A stretch of 7,051 nt of DNA from Chitinophagaceae bacterium (GTDB taxonomy: Bacteria > Bacteroidota > Bacteroidia > Chitinophagales > Chitinophagaceae): positions 1 through 7,051 of the forward strand of contig JAACZX010000517.1 of assembly GCA_009996555.1 (NCBI GenBank), read 5' to 3'. Below are positions 1-5,220 of this stretch, piece after piece (position 1 is the first letter of the stretch; the number at the start of each line of letters is the position of its first letter). The notes below the pieces were generated by a model. It saw only the letters and a list, made by a program, of their open reading frames with translations. It was not told the origin of the DNA and did not search any database. The translations under genes were made by a program, and so were the position numbers.

Positions 1-525
1 GCAGATAAACAGGCGCAATTGCCGAAAGATATCCGCTGTCATTTTATTGGTCACCTGCAAACGAATAAAGTAAAATACATTGCACCGTTTGTGCAGTTGA
101 TTCATGGTGTGGATAGTTTAAAGTTGTTGAAAGAGATCAATAAAGAAGCAGCAAAGAACAATCGTGTAATTGATGTATTGCTGCAGGTACATATTGCGCA
201 GGAAGAAACAAAGTTTGGACTTGATGCGGAAGAGTTAAAAAACATTTATAACAAGAATGCTGAAGGGTTGAGTGAATTGAAGAATGTTCGGATATGTGGC
301 TTTATGGGCATGGCATCGTTCAGCGATGATCTGGAAAAGGTAAGAAGTGAATTTACATACCTGAAATCATTGTTTGACTGGTTTGCTGATTTGTCTATTG
401 CCAATTGCCAATTGTCTATTCTCTCTATGGGCATGAGTGGCGATTATAAAATTGCAGTTGAAGAAGGAAGTACAATGGTGCGGATAGGTAGTTTGTTGTT
501 TGGTGCAAGAAATTATGTGAAATGA
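1..525 (+). CDS. yggS: YggS-family PLP homeostasis protein (5' truncated by window edge)
   Basis: The reading frame is open from base 1, so the true start lies upstream; 174 residues are visible of a family usually about 220-230 long. YggS/PROSC proteins (PF01168, alanine-racemase-like barrel) bind pyridoxal 5'-phosphate in the cytoplasm and keep free PLP and amino/keto-acid pools balanced, without known enzymatic turnover. Visible family motifs are HFIGHLQTNK (visible residues 14-23), LLQVHIAQEETKFG (around 60-73), GFMGMASFSDD, LSMGMSGDYKIA (from 141) and GSTMVRIGSLLFGAR (156-170), which contributes to the PLP phosphate site. The PLP-binding lysine, near residue 36 in E. coli YggS, would lie upstream of the window. 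Just before LSMGMS the protein carries LSI-ANCQ-LSI, encoded by a 9-bp direct repeat around a 7-bp tandem repeat, which looks like a 21-bp in-frame insertion. The stop overlaps the next start (ATGA). The family assignment is firm; functionality with the insertion is inferred from the intact downstream motif. Confidence 0.95.
   Translation, partial: ADKQAQLPKDIRCHFIGHLQTNKVKYIAPFVQLIHGVDSLKLLKEINKEAAKNNRVIDVLLQVHIAQEETKFGLDAEELKNIYNKNAEGLSELKNVRICGFMGMASFSDDLEKVRSEFTYLKSLFDWFADLSIANCQLSILSMGMSGDYKIAVEEGSTMVRIGSLLFGARNYVK
391..420 (+). repeat. 9-bp direct repeat bounding a 7-bp tandem repeat inside yggS
   Basis: TTGTCTATT occurs at 391-399 and again at 412-420, exactly 21 bases apart and in codon phase, so both copies encode Leu-Ser-Ile. 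Between and across them ATTGCCA is repeated in tandem (397-403, 404-410) and a third partial copy begins at 411. Removing one 21-bp period restores ...FADLSILSMGMS, an ordinary-looking YggS sequence. It is either a slipped-strand duplication product or a tiny inserted element with flanking duplication. Confidence 0.6.
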
Positions 526-776
526 GAAAACCGCCAACAGGTCACTTAGGGGCATTCAGACAAATATGGCTGTTGCTTACTTTACTGTCTTGGGGTGCAT
601 TTATTTATTTTCTGATTACAGGTGAAACTCAATCTATGTTACAGGTTAGTAAGTATGGCAAAGCAAGTATGGGTACCGCAAATGTTTTTTCTTCACTTAT
701 CGTTTCACTTTTTTCTACATTGCTATTGATATTCGTGTTTCTTCCTTCTAAGCAAAAGAAGAAAGAAAAAAAATGA
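522..776 (+). CDS. Small two-helix membrane protein of unknown function
   Basis: This 84-residue protein is not recognised as a named family. It has a short polar N-terminus (MRKPPTGHLGAFRQ), a hydrophobic helix at about residues 15-33, a polar loop of about 22 residues (ETQSMLQVSKYGKASMGTAN), a second helix at about 55-73, and a strongly basic tail rich in lysine (KQKKKEKK). By the positive-inside rule both ends should face the cytoplasm, making a hairpin in the inner membrane. The start codon overlaps the yggS stop in the arrangement ATGA, so translation is probably coupled and the two genes are co-transcribed. That overlap, the good membrane topology and the stop shortly before a repeat-filled spacer argue that it is a real gene. 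In Bacteria yggS is often followed by a membrane-protein gene (yggT), but I see no YggT motif here, so I do not equate the two. Confidence 0.75.
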   Translation: MRKPPTGHLGAFRQIWLLLTLLSWGAFIYFLITGETQSMLQVSKYGKASMGTANVFSSLIVSLFSTLLLIFVFLPSKQKKKEKK

Positions 777-874
777 TGTAGTCTAACGGCTTGCAACCGT
801 ACCCTGCAATGCATTAGGTTTAATATCTTTTATAATCCCATCAATCCATTTCCTGAATAAATACAGGTTTGAAT

Positions 875-940
875 GTTCAACCCTTTCAGGGTTGGTTGAA
901 AGCTATTTATTGTTGTTATTCAAGTTATACCCCTTCGGGG
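875..940 (+). repeat. Composite palindromic repeat, unit A (REP-like)
   Basis: This is two hairpins in a fixed layout. The outer one is GTTCAACCCTTTCAGGGTTG at 875-894, whose arms CAACCCT/AGGGTTG (878-884, 888-894) enclose a TTC loop. The inner one is CCCC-TTC-GGGG at 930-940. Loop centres are about 49 bases apart. ATTCAAGTT (918-926) sits just before the inner hairpin. The same ordered elements recur in opposite orientation at 1033-1097. Such short intergenic palindromes resemble REP elements mobilised by RAYT-type transposases, but no transposase gene is present here; that link is inference. Confidence 0.7.
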
Positions 941-1032
941 CTGTTACTTTGCTACTATCAATATAAATCACTTTTATTTTGTCAGTATCAAACAGGTTAC
1001 TCAAAATTCAAAAGATTGTATTTGCAAAATCC

Positions 1033-1097
1033 AAGCCCGAAGGGCTTCAATTCGAATAGAATTAATGACAGCAATCGCAACCCTGAAGGGGTTGAAC
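1033..1097 (-). repeat. Composite palindromic repeat, unit B (inverted copy of unit A)
   Basis: On the plus strand the inner hairpin is AAGCCC-GAA-GGGCTT (1033-1047) and the outer is CAACCCTGAAGGGGTTGAAC (1078-1097). The reverse complement of the outer element matches unit A's outer element at 19 of 20 positions. AATTCGAAT (1049-1057) is the counterpart of ATTCAAGTT in unit A. The outermost pair of the inner stem is C-G in unit A but G-C in unit B (read in the same orientation), a compensatory change that keeps the stem. Together A and B form a head-to-head pair separated by about 90 bases. Confidence 0.7.
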
Positions 1098-1166
1098 AGA
1101 TAATTGTACAACTGTATAATACGTAGCAAACAAATTCTGCTTATAAGGTTTAATAGTTAATGCTTC

Positions 1167-1814
1167 TTAATTCGGATAACCCGGAATGTTTTTTCCCAAA
1201 TAAATATTCCGTTCTGCTTTTACCATACTGCCGCCGGGCTTTGTACTGAGTATTCCACTGCCACCACGGTTCTCACACCTGTTGCGTTGTTGCTCTGTCA
1301 GCAATGGATCGTCATTAAACACAAACTCATCGATCCAGTATTCTTCTTTACCCGGCTCTTTTATAGTAATATGAATATGTGCAGGGTCTTTTCTGCCGGG
1401 ATAAGCAGCAGGGCGTAACGTGAAGAATTTATAAAAACCATTCTTATCTGTTTTCATCCAGCCACGCAGGTAACCATGTCGCTTGGCCCATCCTGTTTCA
1501 TTTCCTTTTGTGGGATAAACACCTGTTTGGTCGGTGTGATAAATATAAATGATCACACCTTCAGCCGGTGTTTTTCCATCGGCTTTGTACACTGTACCGT
1601 TCACCGCCAGTTTTCTTCCCGGCTCATTCCAATCAGGCAACCAAACCATCGGCTCCAGTTTTTCAAACGGCAAAGGACTTTCATAAATGGCTTCACAACC
1701 TTCGCAGGGGCCACCTGTTTTAATGTCCTTTGGATTCTTCTTTTGCACTTGTGCACGGCATGCAACCGGCACCAATAACAGTAATGCAATCACAGCAACA
1801 AAAAAGCGTTTCAT
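1167..1814 (-). CDS. Exported intradiol ring-cleavage dioxygenase-like protein
   Basis: The product of 215 residues starts with a signal peptide (MKRFFVAVIALLLLVPVACRAQ), probably cut before Gln22 in the A-Q manner common in Bacteroidota. A lipobox is less likely because PVAC lacks a good -3 Leu. The frame is open upstream to 1925, but that extension is unlike a leader, so I place the start at 1814. The mature part belongs to the intradiol dioxygenase fold (PF00775, protocatechuate 3,4-dioxygenase/catechol 1,2-dioxygenase type). It has GTVYKADGKTPAEGVIIYIYHTD (residues 73-95) followed by Tyr100, then AAYPGR with Tyr138, and PAHIHI with His146 and His148. These correspond to the two tyrosines and two histidines that hold the non-haem Fe(III). 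A GGPCEGCEA cysteine pair (Cys37, Cys40) sits near the mature N-terminus. The substrate is unknown; no aromatic-degradation genes lie nearby. The gene is divergent from the LytS/LytR operon. No strong Shine-Dalgarno is seen. Confidence 0.88.
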   Translation of the reverse strand: MKRFFVAVIALLLLVPVACRAQVQKKNPKDIKTGGPCEGCEAIYESPLPFEKLEPMVWLPDWNEPGRKLAVNGTVYKADGKTPAEGVIIYIYHTDQTGVYPTKGNETGWAKRHGYLRGWMKTDKNGFYKFFTLRPAAYPGRKDPAHIHITIKEPGKEEYWIDEFVFNDDPLLTEQQRNRCENRGGSGILSTKPGGSMVKAERNIYLGKNIPGYPN

Positions 1815-1984
1815 ACCACAATTGTTTGATGCAGTAAAAGTGGAAAGAAAAAGAAACCTGTGCAAGTTATTTACACCTCCTGCTTTACTTGCTTGACCAA
1901 TGGCAGTTCTGCATTTCATCAGCAAAAAGCAGCAGCTACTGTAATCTTTTTTAACAAGGGGAATTTGTACATTTATTTTGAGTT
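1815..1984. promoter_or_regulatory. Divergent intergenic region between dioxygenase and LytS-type kinase
   Basis: These 170 bases separate two divergent genes and must hold promoters for both unless transcription enters from outside. I do not find a clean TTTG-N19-TAnnTTTG match in either direction. For the kinase the closest is TTATTTTG at 1973-1980 with TTTA at 1950-1953. That places the -7 box almost on the start codon and would imply a nearly leaderless transcript, so it is not called. A stop (1979-1981) just before the kinase ATG rules out an upstream extension of that gene. Confidence 0.4.
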
Positions 1985-3007
1985 ATGCATAACGCTACCT
2001 TTTTTTTAAAATACAATCTTCATCATGTATTGATCTGGTTGCTGGTATCAGGCATCTGGTTCATGTTTCGTTACGATGATTATGCATTACCTGCAACAGC
2101 ATTTAAAGTTACATTGATCAAAGTGGTGGATCTGGCTATTCTTGTTTATATCACCAATTACCTGCTCATACCCAAACTGCTGTATAAAAAGAAGTATGTT
2201 TTGTTTGTAGTACTCTTGATTGCTCTGGTAATTGGCAGCAGCATACTAAAAATGAATATTCTCGGTCGCATGACCAATAATGTTTTGCTGTTAAACTGGT
2301 CTGATAACTGGAAGGATCGGGTGTATGATAACATGCTGCCGCATTTTTTCCTGGTGCTGGGTGGTGCTGCCATTAAGCTGATGTTTGATTACACAGCTAT
2401 GCAGGGCAGAATGGCTGTTATGGCAAAAGAGAAGGCAGAAGCTGAGTTGAGTTTTTTAAAATCGCAGATCAATCCTCATTTTTTGTTCAACTCCATCAAT
2501 GCAGTTTATTTTTTAATTGATAAAGAAAACAGCGCTGCAAGAGAAGCGTTGCACAAGTTTTCTGATATGCTGCGTTACCAGCTTTATGAAGCAGGCGATA
2601 CACAAATACCGATTGAAAAGGAAATTGATTTTTTACATGATTATGTTTCCTTGCAGAAGTTGCGTACCGATGAACAGTATAAGGTTGAATTTTCAGCTTC
2701 GCCGGAAGTAAAGGGATTTATGATTGAGCCGCTGTTGCTGATCCCGTTTGTTGAAAATGCATTCAAACATATTTCACACAGCAATAATGAAACAAATTTT
2801 ATAAACGTGATGCTGGATAAAACAAACGGTGCAATGAATTTTGTGGTTGAAAATTCGAAGGAGTCCGTACCTGCAATAAATACAGACGGTGGTATTGGAT
2901 TACAAAATGTGAAACGCAGGTTGGAGTTGTTATACCCCGGCAGGTATGAATTGAATATTAACGATGGCGAAACCTTTTACCGGGTTCATTTAAAACTGAA
3001 TGTATAA
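1985..3007 (+). CDS. LytS-type sensor histidine kinase (His_kinase family, LytTR system)
   Basis: The 340-residue product is a membrane sensor kinase that autophosphorylates and passes the phosphate to the response regulator encoded next to it. About four transmembrane helices fill the N-terminal part (roughly 12-28, 44-64, 69-89, 115-135), with no extracytoplasmic sensor domain of any size. A helical linker (about 138-158) leads to the His_kinase domain (PF06580). There QINPHFLFN gives the phospho-acceptor His165, and PFVENAFKH carries the ATP-binding N-box with Asn258. GGIGLQNVKRRLELLYPG (302-319) is the glycine box of the HATPase domain. All key residues are present and the length is usual for Bacteroidota members. 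The start is fixed by an in-frame stop just upstream. The gene overlaps the regulator gene by one base (TAATG), which points to coupled translation. The signal sensed cannot be read from the sequence. Confidence 0.95.
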   Translation: MHNATFFLKYNLHHVLIWLLVSGIWFMFRYDDYALPATAFKVTLIKVVDLAILVYITNYLLIPKLLYKKKYVLFVVLLIALVIGSSILKMNILGRMTNNVLLLNWSDNWKDRVYDNMLPHFFLVLGGAAIKLMFDYTAMQGRMAVMAKEKAEAELSFLKSQINPHFLFNSINAVYFLIDKENSAAREALHKFSDMLRYQLYEAGDTQIPIEKEIDFLHDYVSLQKLRTDEQYKVEFSASPEVKGFMIEPLLLIPFVENAFKHISHSNNETNFINVMLDKTNGAMNFVVENSKESVPAINTDGGIGLQNVKRRLELLYPGRYELNINDGETFYRVHLKLNV

Positions 3008-3723
3008 TGCAGATCAAAGTAGTGATCATAGATGATGAGCCGCTTGCAAGAAAGGGATTGAAAGAATATGTTGCGGATGTTGACTTTCTCCAGCTGGCAG
3101 GCGAGTACGATCATCCGCTGAAAGCAGTTGATCTTATCAGCAGTGGGGAGGTGCAGCTCTTGTTACTTGATATTGAAATGCCGAAGATCACCGGCATTGA
3201 ATTTTTCCGCTCGTTAAAAAATGCACCACCCGTTATTTTTACGACAGCGTATCCACAGTATGCATTGGATGGATTTGAGTTGAATGCATTGGATTACCTG
3301 GTAAAACCAATTTCCTTCGATCGGTTTTTGAAAGCAGCGTTAAAAGCCAAAGAATATTATGAACTGCGGCAGCAGAACAGAGTTGCTAATACAAGTCAAA
3401 CTGATTTTTATATTAAAGCTGATAACCAGTTTGTGCGTATTGCATTTAACGATGTGCAGTTTGTGGAAGCATTGCAGAACTATGTTTGCATTTATACAGC
3501 AGAGAAAAAATACATCAGTTATCTCACCATGAAATCAGTAGAAGAATACCTGCCAGCAGCACAGTTTGTAAAAACGCACAAATCATTTATTGTTAACGCT
3601 GCAAAGATCGATGCCATTGAAGGAAATGAAATACGCATTGCTTCGCATCGTATTCCCATCAGCCGCAGTGAAAAAGAAGAGGTGCTGGAGCTGTTGCTGA
3701 AGAATAAATTTTTAAAACGTTAA
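3007..3723 (+). CDS. LytTR-family response regulator
   Basis: The 238-residue product is a cytoplasmic transcription regulator made of a receiver domain (about 3-115) and a C-terminal LytTR DNA-binding domain (about 133-231, PF04397). In the receiver, Asp9/Asp10 form the acidic pocket, Asp55 (LLLLDIEMP) is the phospho-acceptor, Thr79/Thr80 (FTTAY) is the switch position and Lys100 (YLVKP) the conserved lysine. In the LytTR part, DFYIKADNQFVRIAFNDVQFVEALQNYV and FVKTHKSFIVNAAKI are typical of the family. The ATG overlaps the kinase stop by one base, so it is the cognate partner and probably made in fixed ratio to it. Targets are unknown. The divergent dioxygenase gene is one candidate because it shares the intergenic region with the operon, but I see no clear direct-repeat LytTR site there. 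A strong hairpin follows the stop. Confidence 0.95.
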   Translation: MQIKVVIIDDEPLARKGLKEYVADVDFLQLAGEYDHPLKAVDLISSGEVQLLLLDIEMPKITGIEFFRSLKNAPPVIFTTAYPQYALDGFELNALDYLVKPISFDRFLKAALKAKEYYELRQQNRVANTSQTDFYIKADNQFVRIAFNDVQFVEALQNYVCIYTAEKKYISYLTMKSVEEYLPAAQFVKTHKSFIVNAAKIDAIEGNEIRIASHRIPISRSEKEEVLELLLKNKFLKR

Positions 3724-3775
3724 ATAGGATCGCAGATAACACAGCTGCCCGACGCATGTCATTAAGGCGGGGACA

Positions 3776-3822
3776 AATAAAGCGGATGAACACAGAAGAA
3801 ATCTGTAGTCATCCGCTTTATT
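3776..3822. terminator. Bidirectional terminator hairpin between convergent genes
   Basis: AATAAAGCGGATGA (3776-3789) pairs perfectly with TCATCCGCTTTATT (3809-3822), giving 14 base pairs. After a small internal loop, ACAGA/TCTGT (3792-3796, 3802-3806) adds five more pairs around a five-base loop. The A-rich left base and T-rich right base mean either strand gives a stem ending in a U-rich arm, although the free T-tract is short. Its place between the ends of the plus-strand regulator and the minus-strand M20D gene fits shared termination. Confidence 0.65.
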
Positions 3823-3849
3823 CAGATCAATACGTGTATCTGTTGCTGT

Positions 3850-3915
3850 TTACTTTTTCAGCTTTCCATAATCAAACACAATATTGCAAAATGCTTTAAT
3901 GCCCACATCAAGCTT
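3850..3915 (-). pseudogene. Out-of-frame remnant of the M20D C-terminus
   Basis: Read on the minus strand in the frame +2 from the upstream M20D gene, these 66 bases encode KLDVGIKAFCNIVFDYG followed by KLKK and a TAA stop. That is the C-terminal helix expected of M20D amidohydrolases from Bacteroidota. The frame used by the gene as it stands reads through the same bases as SLMWALKHFAILCLIMES, which does not resemble the family. The remnant therefore marks the original gene end, cut off from the rest by a deletion at about 3910-3918. Confidence 0.75.
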
Positions 3916-5093
3916 TGTGCACCTTTTGGCATACCGCCTAAGTTGAAAAAGAAAGCAGGTGCCTTTTCTCCGAAGAAAGAAAAATCTTCGGCACCGGTTG
4001 TCCATGTGCCTTCGCCAACATTATCAGCACCGGCTGCAGTTTTTAACGAAGGAACAATACTGCTCACCAACTCCGGCGTATTATAAGTTACCAATGTTTT
4101 GTTGTCAATTGTTACTTCTGCAGTGGCACCCATTGCGGCAGCAATATTGGTTGCGGTGCGGCGTATCTTGTCATACACATCCTGTTGCATCTTACTGTCA
4201 AGTGTGCGGATAGTGCCACTGAAACTTACTTCTTCCGGAATAATATTTTCTCTGACACCTCCGTTGAATTTGCCAACAGTAATTACAACCGGAGCTTTGG
4301 TAAGATCTTCACTGCGGCTCACAATGGTTTGCAAACCGTTAATGATCTGCGCCGATATCATGATGGGATCAATACCATTCCATGGAGCAGAACCGTGTGC
4401 GCCTTTTCCTTTTACTTTTATTGTAAACCAATCGCTGCTGGCCATGAACGCACCACTTTTGTAACGGATCTTACCAATTTCAAGACCGGCAGAAATATGT
4501 ATTCCAAAAATGGCATCCACTTTCGGATTTTCCATAACACCTTCTTTCACCATTAACGGAGCACCACCTTCTTCTGTTCCGGGAGGACCTTCTTCTGCCG
4601 GTTGAAAAATAAATTTCACAGTACCGGGCACCTCTTTTTTCATTGAGGCAAGCACTTCAGCAGTTCCCATCAGCATGGCAACATGGGTATCATGTCCGCA
4701 GGCATGCATTACCGGAACCTGCTGGCCAAGGTAATCGGCAATAACAGTTGATTTATACGGAACGTTGGTGCGTTCAAAAACAGGCAATGCATCAATATCG
4801 GCACGCAATGCCACAACAGGCCCTGGTTTGCCGCCTTTCAATAAAGCCACAACACCAGTTTTTGCAACACCTGTTTTTACTTCAAGCCCAAGGCTTTTTA
4901 AATGAGCAGCAATGTATTCCATGGTTTTAAATTCACGGTTGCTCAGTTCAGGATTTTGATGAAGATGCCTGCGCCACTCAATTACTTTTGGTAAAAGCGC
5001 TTTTGCTTTCTGATCGATCAGTTGTTGAATATTCTGTGCGTTTGAAGACAATGCGATTGTGCTTAACGCAAGAAATGAAAACAGTTTTCTCAT
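3858..5093 (-). CDS. Exported M20D amidohydrolase, C-terminus deleted and frameshifted
   Basis: As it reads, the product has 411 residues. A signal peptide (MRKLFSF...LSSNAQ, residues 1-20) is followed by an M20D metallo-amidohydrolase, the family of hippurate and IAA-amino-acid hydrolases that cleave N-acyl amino acids using two metal ions. Visible motifs: RRHLHQNPELS (41-51), RADIDALP (97-104), HACGHDTHVAM (130-140, ligands Cys132 and His134), FQPAEEG with Glu167/Glu168, GIH with His199, GAHGSAP (231-237, dimerisation domain His233), and TTGAEDFSFF (365-374). After GGMPKGAQ (386-393) the family would continue with an HHTPDF-type segment containing the last metal-ligand histidine. Here that is absent and an unrelated tail follows, while the true C-terminus survives in another frame. 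The enzyme is therefore probably inactive, unless the break is a sequencing or assembly artefact. I start at 5093 because the upstream ATG (5135) would put 14 polar residues before the signal peptide. Confidence 0.88.
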   Translation of the reverse strand: MRKLFSFLALSTIALSSNAQNIQQLIDQKAKALLPKVIEWRRHLHQNPELSNREFKTMEYIAAHLKSLGLEVKTGVAKTGVVALLKGGKPGPVVALRADIDALPVFERTNVPYKSTVIADYLGQQVPVMHACGHDTHVAMLMGTAEVLASMKKEVPGTVKFIFQPAEEGPPGTEEGGAPLMVKEGVMENPKVDAIFGIHISAGLEIGKIRYKSGAFMASSDWFTIKVKGKGAHGSAPWNGIDPIMISAQIINGLQTIVSRSEDLTKAPVVITVGKFNGGVRENIIPEEVSFSGTIRTLDSKMQQDVYDKIRRTATNIAAAMGATAEVTIDNKTLVTYNTPELVSSIVPSLKTAAGADNVGEGTWTTGAEDFSFFGEKAPAFFFNLGGMPKGAQSLMWALKHFAILCLIMES

Positions 5094-5136
5094 CTGATTG
5101 TTTTTAATTTGATTTTGGCCAGATAGTATATTCATA

Positions 5137-5164
5137 GAAAATAATTATCGCAGAGTGATACAAA
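5137..5164 (-). promoter_or_regulatory. Possible weak promoter for the M20D gene
   Basis: On the minus strand TTTG (5161-5164) is followed about 16 bases later by TTATTTTC (5137-5144), a partial match to the Bacteroidota -33 and -7 elements with spacing slightly short of the usual 19. It would start transcription near 5130, between the two candidate ATGs, which favours the start at 5093. No terminator is seen between the serine hydrolase gene and this gene, so read-through from upstream is equally possible. Confidence 0.25.
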
Positions 5165-5220
5165 TTGCTCAATTACTTTTTATGAATATTTCATGCTTTG
5201 TATTTTAGTTGGATTGCTTC

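Larger units (their letters stand above)
777..1166. other. Gene-free spacer carrying a palindrome array
   Basis: No credible gene lies in these 390 bases. The only open frame of note (869-1126, +) runs straight through four palindromes, and its translation is simply the repeats read as protein (for example NPSPKGF, NPEGVEQ). The left part (777-870) has no clear hairpin or promoter. The middle (875-1097) holds the palindrome array described separately. The right part (1098-1166) lies downstream of the minus-strand dioxygenase gene and shows only weak hairpins, so no terminator is called there. The decamer AGGTTTAATA flanks the array at 816-825 and 1146-1155. Confidence 0.7.

Noticed and set aside
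785..800. Possible terminator ACGG...CCGT after the small membrane protein gene
   Set aside because: Only four pairs around a loop of several bases and no T-tract follows.
1104..1111. Palindrome TTGTACAA downstream of the dioxygenase gene
   Set aside because: Only eight bases with no extension or T-tract; too weak for a terminator or operator call.
869..1126. Open frame of 85 codons on the plus strand between the small membrane protein and the dioxygenase
   Set aside because: It spans all four palindromes, and its peptide is the repeats in translation (PFQG, TPSG, SPKGF, NPEGVE) with no domain-like pattern. Such frames are common false genes over Bacteroidota intergenic repeats.
1815..1925. 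N-terminal extension of the dioxygenase to the ATG at 1925
   Set aside because: The extra 37 residues are not leader-like and would bury a clear signal peptide; the start at 1814 gives a proper exported protein.
1950..1980. TTTA-N19-TTATTTTG as promoter of the kinase operon
   Set aside because: The -7 element would end four bases before the ATG, forcing a leaderless or internal start, and both boxes deviate from consensus.
4099..4556. Plus-strand open frames of about 120 codons inside the M20D gene
   Set aside because: They lie antisense to a gene with strong family motifs, and their translations show no recognisable pattern.
5094..5135. Upstream ATG at 5135 for the M20D gene
   Set aside because: It would add 14 polar residues in front of an otherwise standard signal peptide.
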